DNA of 64,000 nucleotides from Nocardioides limicola (GTDB taxonomy: Bacteria > Actinomycetota > Actinomycetes > Propionibacteriales > Nocardioidaceae), in assembly GCF_016827675.1 (NCBI RefSeq), contig NZ_JAERJA010000009.1, positions 98,417-162,416 of the forward strand. The letters run 5' to 3'. Every line of letters starts with the position of its first letter. The first letter of the stretch is position 1. Below, one piece after another: positions 35,667 through 44,070 of the stretch. The notes under the pieces were generated by a model. The model was not told where the DNA came from, did no database searches, and saw only the letters and a list, made by a program, of their open reading frames with translations. A program made the translations under genes and the position numbers.

Positions 35667-36542
35667 GTGGCAAACCTGAGCCACAAGCGGGACAACCGAG
35701 TCCGCCGCACCATTTCACCCAGAACGATCACCGCGTCCGCAGCGACCCTGGTGACCGTGACCGCCATCGCCTTCGGCACCCTCTCCACCGATGTGAGCAC
35801 AGCCGACGTCGAGGCCACCGCCGACTTCACCCCCATGTCGTTGGGGGACATCACCCAGGAACGGCTCGAGGTCGTCTCCCGGTCCGCGGGCCGAGCCGTG
35901 GAAGAGGCCCAGCCGGGGATCCGCGAGGCGCGCCGCGAAGCCCGCGACGCCGCGACCCGACGGGCGATCCGCAACGCCGAGGTCCAGCAGTGGACCACCG
36001 CCGCACTCAACCTGTGGACCGGACGCGGCGACAGCGCCGCCCAGGATGGCACCCTGGAGGCCGGCAAGAAGGTCCTGCTCACCGGACGCACCGGCAACGG
36101 GCGCGTCGAGATCGTCGTCAAGCAGACGGCGTACTGGGTGACCGAGGGTTACCTGTCCGATGACAAGCCGGTCGTCACCTCCGGTGCCGCAAGTGCGGCG
36201 CCCTGTGCGAACGGTGCCAGCGCCAGCGGTGGCGCCAACGTGCAGAAGGTGCTGCGTGCCACCTGTGCCTTCGCCCCCGAGATCCGCAGCTATGGCGGGA
36301 TCCGTGGCGGCGGTGGGGACCACGGTCGCGGCAAGGCGCTCGACATCATGGTGTCGGGTGAGCGTGGCTGGCAGATCGCCAACCACCTGCGCGCCAACTA
36401 CCGCCAGCTGGGCATCACCTACATCATCTACGCCCAGCGGATCTGGTCGCTGGACCGCAGCGGCGAGGGCTGGCGCCCGATGTCGAACCGTGGCTCGGCG
36501 ACCGCCAACCACTACGACCACGTGCACGTGTCGGTCTTCTAG
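35667..36542 (+). CDS. Secreted LAS-type (M15-like) peptidase-domain protein
   Basis: A 291-residue protein with an N-terminal signal or anchor (ITASAATLVTVTAIAFGTL), a helical Arg/Ala-rich stretch (about 55-110), an SH3-like segment and a C-terminal catalytic-type domain. That domain has H-x6-D (HGRGKALD) and H-x-H (DHVHV), the zinc ligands of LAS peptidases such as VanY and M15 enzymes that cleave cell-wall peptides. GTG 35667 has AAGGA nine bases upstream. A cell-wall role at the outer face is inferred. Confidence 0.75.
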   Translation: MANLSHKRDNRVRRTISPRTITASAATLVTVTAIAFGTLSTDVSTADVEATADFTPMSLGDITQERLEVVSRSAGRAVEEAQPGIREARREARDAATRRAIRNAEVQQWTTAALNLWTGRGDSAAQDGTLEAGKKVLLTGRTGNGRVEIVVKQTAYWVTEGYLSDDKPVVTSGAASAAPCANGASASGGANVQKVLRATCAFAPEIRSYGGIRGGGGDHGRGKALDIMVSGERGWQIANHLRANYRQLGITYIIYAQRIWSLDRSGEGWRPMSNRGSATANHYDHVHVSVF

Positions 36543-36554
36543 AAACAGTCTATA

Positions 36555-36569
36555 TTACATTAGATGTAA
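36555..36569. promoter_or_regulatory. Palindrome TTACAT-N3-ATGTAA, distal copy
   Basis: A 15-bp palindrome 13 bases after the LAS peptidase stop, in locally AT-rich DNA; same core as the copy at 36683-36701. Confidence 0.7.
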
Positions 36570-36682
36570 GGATTCGGCGCGTGGCCTGAGCGTGCTTGCG
36601 TGACCTCATGCGGCACGCGATGATCCGGCTGGCACCGTGTTGACCTGCGGAAACGCGCCGAAGGTTACTTCTGATGTACGGA

Positions 36683-36701
36683 TCTTACATTTGATGTAAG
36701 A
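36683..36701. promoter_or_regulatory. Palindrome TCTTACAT-N3-ATGTAAGA next to the recombinase start
   Basis: Eight-base perfect arms, ending nine bases before GTG 36711. A further GATGTA half-site is at 36673-36678. Could be the operator of the Cro/C1 protein or a recombinase core site. Confidence 0.7.
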
Positions 36702-36710
36702 CTGTCGTGT

Positions 36711-37838
36711 GTGGACGAACGTGATGGTGAGGTGCCCGGCGCGCGTACGACGGCGCGCCCTGGCAACGTCGCGTTGCTCCGCCCGGCAGAGCAGGTCTTC
36801 GAGGACATGCTGGCGGGTTGGGCCGGGCAGCAGTCGTCCCGATTGCTTGCGTCGGTGACGATCCGGGCGCGGGAACGGAGTGTGCGGCGCTTCGTCGAGT
36901 TCTGCGGTACCTATCCATGGGACTGGACCCCGGCGGACGTCGAGGAGTGGACGACCCAACTACTGTCGGCGCCGCGGCCGTTGGCGCCATCGTCGATCCG
37001 TGGCTACCAGAACGCAGTCGAGCTGTTCTGCACCTATTTGACAGACCGCCGCTACGACTGGGCCGAGCAGTGCATCGCGCTGTTCGGCACCCACCCCACC
37101 CAGGTCTGCCACGAGTGGAACACCGCGGTCCATGTCAGCGATCACGAGGCCAATCCGGCTGTCCGGCCGCTGACGCGCGACGAGCTTCAACAGTTCTTCG
37201 ACTACGCCGACCACCGCGTCGAACGAGCACGAGCCCGAAAGCGCAAGGGCTGGAAGTCGGTGTTCCGCGACGCGACTCTGTTCAAGATGATCTACGCCTT
37301 CGGACTGCGCCGACGCGAGGTCGCGATGCTTGATCTGCATGACTTCACCCGCAACCCCGACGCCACCGAGTTCGGCCGGTACGGCGTGTGCAACGTCCGC
37401 TGGGGCAAGGCCAGCCGAGGTTCCCAACCGCGCCGGCGGGCTGTCTTGGCGGTCCTGGACTGGACCCGTCCGGTCCTGGAGGAGTACGTGACCGATGTGT
37501 TGCCGATGTTCGACCTGGCGGATCGGGCGATGTTGTGGCCGACCGAACGGCAGTCCCGCGTCACCGGCCACCACATCGGGTTGAGGTTCGCCGAGTACCG
37601 CGACGAACTCGGTCTCGACCCGGCACTCCACCCCCACTGCCTGCGCCACTCCTACGTCACTCACCTGATCGAGGAGGGCTTCGACCCGCTCTTCGTCCAG
37701 CAACAGGTCGGCCACCGCTGGGGATCCACCACCGCCCTCTACACCGGCGTCTCCGGTGACTACCGCAATCGCGTTCTCCGACGAGCGCTCGACCAGGCCA
37801 TCCAAGCGCCCGATTCCGAGGAAGGATCGACACCATGA
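36711..37838 (+). CDS. Tyrosine recombinase (integrase), intact
   Basis: A 375-residue XerC/D-like recombinase. The N-terminal SAM-like core-binding domain spans about 25-140. The catalytic domain keeps Arg in FGLRRRE (about 200), Lys in WGKAS (about 233), H-x-L-R in HCLRHS (about 309-312), His in GHRWG (about 335) and the nucleophile Tyr in ALYTG (about 344). GTG 36711 lies just after a palindrome; no ribosome-binding site is visible and ATG 36808 is an alternative. It ends in an ATGA overlap with the Cro/C1 gene. DNA strand exchange within the element is the expected role. Confidence 0.88.
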   Translation: MDERDGEVPGARTTARPGNVALLRPAEQVFEDMLAGWAGQQSSRLLASVTIRARERSVRRFVEFCGTYPWDWTPADVEEWTTQLLSAPRPLAPSSIRGYQNAVELFCTYLTDRRYDWAEQCIALFGTHPTQVCHEWNTAVHVSDHEANPAVRPLTRDELQQFFDYADHRVERARARKRKGWKSVFRDATLFKMIYAFGLRRREVAMLDLHDFTRNPDATEFGRYGVCNVRWGKASRGSQPRRRAVLAVLDWTRPVLEEYVTDVLPMFDLADRAMLWPTERQSRVTGHHIGLRFAEYRDELGLDPALHPHCLRHSYVTHLIEEGFDPLFVQQQVGHRWGSTTALYTGVSGDYRNRVLRRALDQAIQAPDSEEGSTP

Positions 37839-38191
37839 CCAAGTCCGGCACCAAGACGGTGGCCTACCGCTGGCACTTGCGGAAGGTGATGGCCGACCAC
37901 GGCATGCACAGCACCACCAAACTCGTCCCTTTGCTCGCCGATCGTGGTGTCGTGATGACCTCGACGCAGGTCTATCGGATCGTCACCGGCGAACCCGAGC
38001 GACTGAACATGCAGTTCCTCGCCGCGCTGTGCGACATCTTCGACTGCACCCCCAACGACCTCATCGAGCCCTACGTGGCGTCCTCGTCCACGCGCGGACG
38101 CAAGGCCGCCGCAGGTGCGGTGAAGGCGCCGGGCAAGCCCGGCGGCAAGAACCGGCCGACCCGCGCGGTCATCAAGTCCGCCGACAGCTGA
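37835..38191 (+). CDS. Small Cro/C1-type HTH protein of the recombinase operon
   Basis: A 118-residue protein: a YozG-like Cro/C1 helix-turn-helix at about residues 10-75 (STTKLVPLLADRGVVMTSTQ, QVYRIVTGEPERLNMQFLAA, IFDCTPNDLIEPY) with a basic Lys/Arg/Gly/Pro tail. It overlaps the integrase stop by four bases and is 10 bases before the zinc-ribbon gene. Likely roles: repressor at the upstream palindromes, or accessory DNA-binding subunit of the recombinase. Confidence 0.82.
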   Translation: MTKSGTKTVAYRWHLRKVMADHGMHSTTKLVPLLADRGVVMTSTQVYRIVTGEPERLNMQFLAALCDIFDCTPNDLIEPYVASSSTRGRKAAAGAVKAPGKPGGKNRPTRAVIKSADS

Positions 38192-38201
38192 GTCGGGTCC
38201 A

Positions 38202-40409
38202 GTGCCCAGGCACGCGGCGCAGGCGTGCCCAGCGTGCGGCCGGCCGCGCAGCGGCCGCGCACCCGGGGTGCTCATGTGCCGCTGCCACGAGCAGCGCCGG
38301 TCGGCTGAACGACAGGCCGCCAAGCGATCGGCTCAACTCGCCGCTGTAACTGCTCTGTTGGTGGAGCTCGACCCCTCGGTCACTCAGGCCAGCGTCGAGG
38401 ATCTGCTGGATCAGGTCGTTCCCGCGCAGCATGCACGCACTCGGTTGGTTGGCCACCTCATAGGGCACCCCGACGTGCTCACGGCCGGCGGGTCAGCCAT
38501 GCCAAAGCTCGTGGGCGAGCTCATCTACGCAGCGATCGAGGCCGGCATCGACGGACTGGTCTCGCCCGGATGCGCACTGTGTGGCCGACCCCGGACCCTG
38601 TTCCACAACCACGGCGATGGTCAACGGATCTGCACGACCTGCTACAGCCGGCTCCGCGTCGCGACCTGCTCGAACTGTGGCCGCGACGGTCAGCGCATCA
38701 AGGTCCATGACGACGAAGGCCGTCCTGTATGCGCTCGTTGCCACGAACGCGCCCAAGCACCGGACCTCTGCGCGGGCTGCGGGAAACTCCGCCGCCTGAA
38801 ACGATCATCCGTCGACGGGCTCAGCTACTGCCGCGGCTGCCAAGCCAGGCGTGCGCCGACCGAACGCTGCTCGATCTGCGGGCAGGACAGCCGGGTCAAC
38901 GCCCGCGCTACCGATGGCGGTGCGGTCTGCACCACCTGCTACACCAAGACCCGCACCGCCACCGACGTCTGCGACGAATGCGGCACCATCGGACCGCTCA
39001 ATGCCCGCGCCGACGGACGGTCCGGGGCCGGGAAGAATCTCTGCGGCCGCTGCTATCGGCACCCCAAGCGTGGGTGTGGCATCTGTGGCCGGGTCCGCCG
39101 GGTTGCGCTGCGGGCAACCGACACGAGTCCCGACATCTGCCCGACCTGCTACCAGGCGCCGGTGATCGACTGCTCAGTCTGCGGCCAGTCCGGGCTCGGA
39201 CGACGTGCGACCAAGAACGGCAAGCCGTGGTGCTTCGCCTGCCAGGCGACCGAGTACGTCGACAGCCTCCTGGCGACGGCCGACGGCGCGATGCCCCCGA
39301 AGCTGAAAGACGTACGCGATGTCCTGGTCGCCCGGGCCGGCGCTCCCTCGTTGGTCAGCAACTGGCGCAGCACCCAGTCACTTCGCCTTCTCGCCCGACT
39401 CGCCGAGCAACCGGATGCGATCAACCACAAAACGTTGGACGAGGAAGGCAACCGCTTCTCGGCGCACTACCTCCGCGCCCTCCTCGTGGCCACCGGCGTG
39501 CTGCCCGAACGAGACGAACAGGCAGCCCGGCTCGACCGCTGGGTGACCGAATTGCTGGCAGGTGTCGAGGACCTCAACCAGCGAAAGATCCTGACCCGCT
39601 ACGCCCGCTGGCATGTTATCGCTCGAGCACGACCCGACCGGCACGGCCAACTCCGACCCGCTGTCGCCGACCGATGCCGACAAGAGATCCGCATGGCCCA
39701 ACGCTTCCTTATCCACCTCGACGAGCGGGGCGCCAACCTCGCACATTGTCGTCAGATGGACATCGACTCCTGGATCACCGGACGACAGGGCATGAAGGTC
39801 CGATTCCTCAACTGGCTACAAGCAGACGGTGAACTCGCAGAGGTAAACCTCCCCGTCCTGGCAGGTCCGCAGGGTCCGGGTGCCACGATCGACCAAGACC
39901 AGCAGTGGGCCCTCGTCCGACGCATGCTGCACGACCCGACGAGCGCCAGCATCGAGGACCGCGCCGCGGCCTGCCTGGTCCTGCTCTACGCCCAACACGT
40001 CACCACCATCGTCGCCCTCACCGTCGACGACATCGAACTCACCAGCAGCGGCACCTACCTCAACCTCGGCACGGAGCCGGTCGAACTTCTGCCAGACGTC
40101 GCTGACCTCATCACTGCGCTCCCTATTGCCAAGCCTTTCGGTGCCGCCCGAACCCTCGCTGACCCGAAGTGGCCCTTCCCCGGCAAGAGAGCCGGGCACC
40201 ACCAACATTCGAAGTCACTCATGGGCCGGCTCAACCGCCTCGGGATCATCACTCGCGCCAGCCGCAACACCGCGATGCTGCATCTCGCAGCGACCGTCCC
40301 GCCGGCCGTGTTCGCCAGCCTCGTCGGCATCGACGTCGGCACCGCGACACGCTGGGCCGAGCATGCCGGTGGCAACTGGACGAGGTACGCCGCTGAACGG
40401 AGCCGATAG
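38202..40409 (+). CDS. Zinc-ribbon array protein with degenerate tyrosine-recombinase domain
   Basis: A 735-residue protein. Residues 9-28 hold one CxxC/CxC site; residues 124-347 hold fourteen CxxC knuckles forming seven tandem zinc ribbons (for example CALC, CTTC; CSNC, CARC; CAGC, CRGC). About 385-545 looks like a SAM-like core-binding domain and 565-735 like a recombinase catalytic fold. Key residues are missing: box I lacks Arg (LLYAQHVTTIVAL), only Arg 688 of the HxxR motif survives, GH reads GI and the Tyr position is Trp. It is probably a DNA-binding partner of the active integrase. I know no characterised homologue. Confidence 0.75.
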   Translation: MPRHAAQACPACGRPRSGRAPGVLMCRCHEQRRSAERQAAKRSAQLAAVTALLVELDPSVTQASVEDLLDQVVPAQHARTRLVGHLIGHPDVLTAGGSAMPKLVGELIYAAIEAGIDGLVSPGCALCGRPRTLFHNHGDGQRICTTCYSRLRVATCSNCGRDGQRIKVHDDEGRPVCARCHERAQAPDLCAGCGKLRRLKRSSVDGLSYCRGCQARRAPTERCSICGQDSRVNARATDGGAVCTTCYTKTRTATDVCDECGTIGPLNARADGRSGAGKNLCGRCYRHPKRGCGICGRVRRVALRATDTSPDICPTCYQAPVIDCSVCGQSGLGRRATKNGKPWCFACQATEYVDSLLATADGAMPPKLKDVRDVLVARAGAPSLVSNWRSTQSLRLLARLAEQPDAINHKTLDEEGNRFSAHYLRALLVATGVLPERDEQAARLDRWVTELLAGVEDLNQRKILTRYARWHVIARARPDRHGQLRPAVADRCRQEIRMAQRFLIHLDERGANLAHCRQMDIDSWITGRQGMKVRFLNWLQADGELAEVNLPVLAGPQGPGATIDQDQQWALVRRMLHDPTSASIEDRAAACLVLLYAQHVTTIVALTVDDIELTSSGTYLNLGTEPVELLPDVADLITALPIAKPFGAARTLADPKWPFPGKRAGHHQHSKSLMGRLNRLGIITRASRNTAMLHLAATVPPAVFASLVGIDVGTATRWAEHAGGNWTRYAAERSR

Positions 40410-40413
40410 CGTT

Positions 40414-40920
40414 GTGGCCGTGGAAGAGGCGGACGACGTGTGGCGTGAGGTCGACTACGAGTCAGCGTGGGCGCCGTTCAACGAGCGGTTCGGGTTCGTC
40501 GCCAACTACTACGAGCGCGTACGTCCGGCGATCGAGCTCCCACCCGAGTCTCTCGTCATTGACTTGGGCCCAGTCTTCCAACATGACGGTCCCCGCTTTG
40601 CCGCCGGGGAGGATGCGATCAGCGCGGCCGCGATGCGTTCCTTCGTCTGGCTCGCCGATGACGAGGAACTCGTTGCCCTCGACTGGCAGCACCCTGCCTA
40701 CCGCTACTCACCGGGCCGCCAGGCCACGTCCGCAGGAAGCCCCGTCATCCCGGTGTTTCCCAACGGTGACTACTACGCGCACATGACACCCGACCTTCGC
40801 TGGGGCACCTTCGGGCACCCCTGGCAGCAGACGCTGACCATCTGGGGCGCGGACCTCATCGCCGATCTCGGTGCCGAGCTGCTGACGTGGCTGCCTCGAC
40901 ACCCACAGAGCCCGACGTGA
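40414..40920 (+). CDS. DUF2716-domain protein
   Basis: A 168-residue protein matching the DUF2716 pattern (AWAPFNERFGFVANY, SLVIDLGPVF, LVALDWQHPAYRY, WQQTLTIWGADL near the end). GTG 40414 has ACGGAG eleven bases upstream; GTG 40420 is possible. It begins four bases after the zinc-ribbon gene stop, so it is probably cotranscribed with the recombination genes. Function of the family is unknown; immunity or accessory roles have been suggested by context only. Confidence 0.7.
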   Translation: MAVEEADDVWREVDYESAWAPFNERFGFVANYYERVRPAIELPPESLVIDLGPVFQHDGPRFAAGEDAISAAAMRSFVWLADDEELVALDWQHPAYRYSPGRQATSAGSPVIPVFPNGDYYAHMTPDLRWGTFGHPWQQTLTIWGADLIADLGAELLTWLPRHPQSPT

Positions 40921-40972
40921 TCTGCTTGCAATTCGGTAGGGACTGCGGCGGCCGGCACGAGAAGATGAGTGC

Positions 40973-42511
40973 ATGATGTCGTTGACGGAGGCCCGCGAGC
41001 TCGCCGCCGACTTGGCATCAAAGGCCACCGGCGGTGGCCCTGACGAGTGGCGCATTGGCGCAACGGAGCTTGAGTCATTGGACGGTCGCTCCTGGCTCGT
41101 CCTCGACCAGGCCGCCCGCACCTTCACCCATGCCACCGGAACCCCGGCCAGCGGCGTCCGTGGCTGGCTCAGCCCCAACGTCGATGAATCCACCGGGTTC
41201 GTCGCCGCCGTCACGAGCCTGCATGTTGACGGCCGATTCCGGGAACGGGCAACTCAGGTTCTAGCGACGAAGCGCACGAGCATCGCATTCTCGGCGCTCG
41301 CTGTTCGACTCCTCGACCACGTCCCCCAAGTCCGCGCGGCCGCATGGGCGAGCCTGAAACCCCACCTCGACGCCAGCACGGCCGTCGTCGTGCTCGACAT
41401 CATCCTGTCTGGCCGCGGTCGGCAGCACGCGCCCCAGGCACTCACAGACATTCAAGAGGCCCTGACCGCCGACCTCGGCTCTGAAGGCGTTGTCCGAGCG
41501 TTCCTCGCGAGCAGCAGACGAAACGTCCGTCGGTGGGCATTCGAGCTCGGCCACCAGTGGCACGTCCTCACCGCCGACCAGCTCGTCGATGCCGCGCGAA
41601 GAGACCCCGACCAGTGGCTCCGCGCCACCTGCGCGGACTGGCTTATGTCGATCGGCGCACCGAGCCACATCGCGCAATTGCTCGACGCCAACAGCGTCGA
41701 GGGACGGCTCGTCGCGCTCACGCGCCTACCCGATGACCAACTCTCCGACGAGGCGCTCCGGGCGCTCCTGACCGACCGCGCGCCCAGAGTCCGGGAGCAA
41801 GCCCGATGGCGTGCACACCGACGTGGACTCGACATCATCGGTCACTACCGCAGTCAACTCGTTGCTCCCTCCATCGCACCACGCGTTCGCGCAGCCTGCC
41901 TGGACGGCATCGCAGTCCTCGGCGACGAGTCAGACCTACGTACCTGCATCGATCACCTCGCGCACCCGAACGCACGCATCCGCGCTGCGGCCGTCAACGC
42001 CATTCTCGGACGCGCCACCGACGACGATGTCGTCCGTCTCCTTGGCCCCGTACTTCTCGACGTCAGCCCACGAGTCAGCGCAGCCGCCGCACGCTCCCTA
42101 GCCCGCCTGGGTGCTCCGCCATCTCTCGCCAATGAGGCTTGGGCGTCAGAACGGCCAGCCAACAGGCGGGCTGCCTGGCGACTCACACGCGCAAGCGGCG
42201 GATGGCACCGCGTCGAAGCGGACCTCCGGGCGGCCGGCGACCCCGACACGCACCTCTCCTCGCTCGGCCAAGCCGGCATCTCGAACTGGCTCGCCGTCAG
42301 CGCTGCGACCACCTGGGACCGACTCTCCGACGAACAGCACACCCGGATCGCTGACGCACTCGAGGCTGCGGATCTCAACGCTGAGCAAGTCCGGATCGTC
42401 GCGTTCCACGCCGGCATCAAACGGCGCGCGAACGCTCCCGAAGGAACGGCAACGTCGGCTCCCCGAGCGCCCGCCCGGCGCCGCTGGCTACGCGCAATCC
42501 GCCGCCGCTGA
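40973..42511 (+). CDS. HEAT-repeat protein
   Basis: A 512-residue all-helical protein. From about residue 85 to 400, helical pairs such as VPQVRAAAWASLKPHLD, APRVREQARWRAHRRGL, APRVRAACLDGIAVLGD, NARIRAAAVNAILGRA and SPRVSAAAARSLARLG repeat at intervals of 30-40 residues, the pattern of HEAT/PBS-like repeats. The tail is basic (RAPARRRWLRAIRRR). No catalytic motif. Such solenoids bind proteins or nucleic acid. It is the last intact gene of the accessory block. Confidence 0.75.
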   Translation: MMSLTEARELAADLASKATGGGPDEWRIGATELESLDGRSWLVLDQAARTFTHATGTPASGVRGWLSPNVDESTGFVAAVTSLHVDGRFRERATQVLATKRTSIAFSALAVRLLDHVPQVRAAAWASLKPHLDASTAVVVLDIILSGRGRQHAPQALTDIQEALTADLGSEGVVRAFLASSRRNVRRWAFELGHQWHVLTADQLVDAARRDPDQWLRATCADWLMSIGAPSHIAQLLDANSVEGRLVALTRLPDDQLSDEALRALLTDRAPRVREQARWRAHRRGLDIIGHYRSQLVAPSIAPRVRAACLDGIAVLGDESDLRTCIDHLAHPNARIRAAAVNAILGRATDDDVVRLLGPVLLDVSPRVSAAAARSLARLGAPPSLANEAWASERPANRRAAWRLTRASGGWHRVEADLRAAGDPDTHLSSLGQAGISNWLAVSAATTWDRLSDEQHTRIADALEAADLNAEQVRIVAFHAGIKRRANAPEGTATSAPRAPARRRWLRAIRRR

Positions 42512-42590
42512 CACGGGTGGTGCCGTCCAGCGCACCTACTCGCAAACGGAGGCATTCACGCAGTTCCGACATCAACCATCGCCGGTAAAC

Positions 42591-42689
42591 TCAGAGGCCG
42601 AGAACCAGGCGCAGTGCTGCGTCAACCGAGCGAAGGTCGGCTGGGTTGAGGTGGCCGATCGACATCTGGTGATCGTGGGGGATGCCCAC
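42591..42689 (-). pseudogene. C-terminal remnant of a MazF/PemK toxin
   Basis: On the minus strand the last 32 codons before a TGA read as a typical MazF/PemK C-terminus, ending HLNPADLRSVDAALRLVLGL. Upstream codons do not continue the family, and no antitoxin gene is nearby, so the gene is truncated. It lies in the 312-base gap between the HEAT gene and dgt; nothing else was recognised in that gap apart from the dgt promoter. Confidence 0.6.
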
Positions 42690-42809
42690 CCCTGACGCCT
42701 GTTTGCGCGCCATGGGGGCTCCGAGGTGACCAGACGCGTGGGAGTGTGGTCGGGGTTCCCTCGCTGGGCCCTCGTCGTCGGGGTGACGGGCACGCTGCGG
42801 GCGATGCCC

Positions 42810-42815
42810 TAGGCT
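42810..42815 (+). promoter_or_regulatory. -10 box of dgt
   Basis: TAGGCT eight bases before ATG 42824. Confidence 0.5.
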
Positions 42816-42823
42816 CGGCGCCG

Positions 42824-44047
42824 ATGGACGGATACGACGCACACGCACGGGAGCGGCTGGTCCCCGAACCGCCGAAGCGGGTGGAGGCGCCCGAGCGCAC
42901 CCCGTTCGAACGGGACCGTGCCCGGGTGGTGCACTGCGCCTCGTCGCGACGCCTGGCGGCCAAGACGCAGGTGATGGGGCCGCAGAGTGACGACTTCGTC
43001 CGCAACCGACTCACCCACAGCCTCGAGGTCGCCCAGGTGGCCCGGGATCTGGCGCGGGCGCTGGGATGTCATCCCGACATCGCCGAGACCGCGGCGCTGG
43101 CCCACGACCTGGGGCACCCGCCGTTCGGACACAACGGCGAGCGGGTGCTCAACGATCTGATGGTCGCCCATGGCGGCTTCGAGGGGAACGCCCAGACGCT
43201 GCGGATCCTCACCCGACTGGAGGCGAAGACCTTCGACGGGGAGCGTTCGGCCGGGCTGAACCTGACCAGGGCCACCCTGGACGCGTGCACGAAGTACCCC
43301 TGGCGTCGCGACGACCCGCAGGGCCCGACCAAGTTCGGTGTCTACGACGACGACCTGGCGGTCTTCGGCTGGCTGCGCGACGGGGTCGACGGCGTACGCC
43401 GGTGCCTGGAGGCCCAGGTGATGGACCTGGCCGACGACGTGGCCTACTCGGTGCACGACGTCGAGGACGGCATCGTCGCGGGGATGATCGACCTGTCCCG
43501 GGTCCCCGAGGAGCGGGCCGAGGTATGGGCGACGGTGCGCGGGTGGTACCTGCCTGACGTCTCCGATGCCGAACTCGACGACGTGCTGGGCGGCCTGCAA
43601 CGTGACGGGCTCTGGGCGCAACTGCCCTACGACGGTTCGCGTCGCAGGCTGGCGGCCCTGAAGAACCTCACCAGTGACCTGATCGGCCGCTTCTGCGGAG
43701 CCGTGCAGCAGGCCACCTTCGCTGTCGGCCGGACCCCGGTGGCCCGGTACGGCGCCGATCTTGAGGTGCCCCGACAGACCTGGCTGGAGATCAGCCTGCT
43801 CAAGGGGGTGGCCGCCCACTACGTGATGGCCACCGACGTACGACAGGCCACCCATGCCCGTCAGGCCGACCTGCTCAACGAGCTGTTCAGCGCGGTCGCT
43901 GCCGAACCCGAGCAGCGCCTGGACGTCACCTTCGCCCAGGACTTCGCGGCCGCCGGCGACGATGCGGCTCGGCACCGGGTGATCGCCGACCAGATCGCCT
44001 CCCTCACCGATGCCTCAGCGGTCTCCTGGCACGCCCGCTGGTGCTGA
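42824..44047 (+). CDS. dgt: dGTP triphosphohydrolase-like HD-domain protein
   Basis: A 407-residue Dgt-family enzyme hydrolysing dNTPs to deoxynucleoside and triphosphate. The HD metal site is spread as expected: RLTHSLEVAQVAR (His), ALAHDLGHPPFGHNGE (HD) and a later Asp in LADDVAYSVHDVED. The length and order before dnaG are typical of actinobacteria. The leaderless -10 box fixes ATG 42824 (MDGYDAHARERL). Confidence 0.93.
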   Translation: MDGYDAHARERLVPEPPKRVEAPERTPFERDRARVVHCASSRRLAAKTQVMGPQSDDFVRNRLTHSLEVAQVARDLARALGCHPDIAETAALAHDLGHPPFGHNGERVLNDLMVAHGGFEGNAQTLRILTRLEAKTFDGERSAGLNLTRATLDACTKYPWRRDDPQGPTKFGVYDDDLAVFGWLRDGVDGVRRCLEAQVMDLADDVAYSVHDVEDGIVAGMIDLSRVPEERAEVWATVRGWYLPDVSDAELDDVLGGLQRDGLWAQLPYDGSRRRLAALKNLTSDLIGRFCGAVQQATFAVGRTPVARYGADLEVPRQTWLEISLLKGVAAHYVMATDVRQATHARQADLLNELFSAVAAEPEQRLDVTFAQDFAAAGDDAARHRVIADQIASLTDASAVSWHARWC

Positions 44048-44070
44048 CCCCGCCCAAGCACCGGGAGTCT

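Larger units (their letters stand above)
36543..42823. mobile_element. Probable recombinase-borne integrated element with cargo
   Basis: Five genes lie between the LAS peptidase and dgt: a tyrosine recombinase, a Cro/C1 protein, a zinc-ribbon/dead-recombinase protein, a DUF2716 protein and a HEAT protein, followed by a MazF remnant. The block breaks the dusB-dgt-dnaG neighbourhood. The left edge is taken right after the peptidase stop, where AT-rich palindromes begin. The right edge is uncertain. No direct-repeat pair marking the ends was found. Confidence 0.5.

Noticed and set aside
39880..40413. N-terminal extension of the DUF2716 protein into the preceding gene
   Set aside because: The extra 178 codons overlap the zinc-ribbon protein in another frame and are Ser/Thr/Pro-rich shadow sequence; GTG 40414 with a ribosome-binding site fits the domain.
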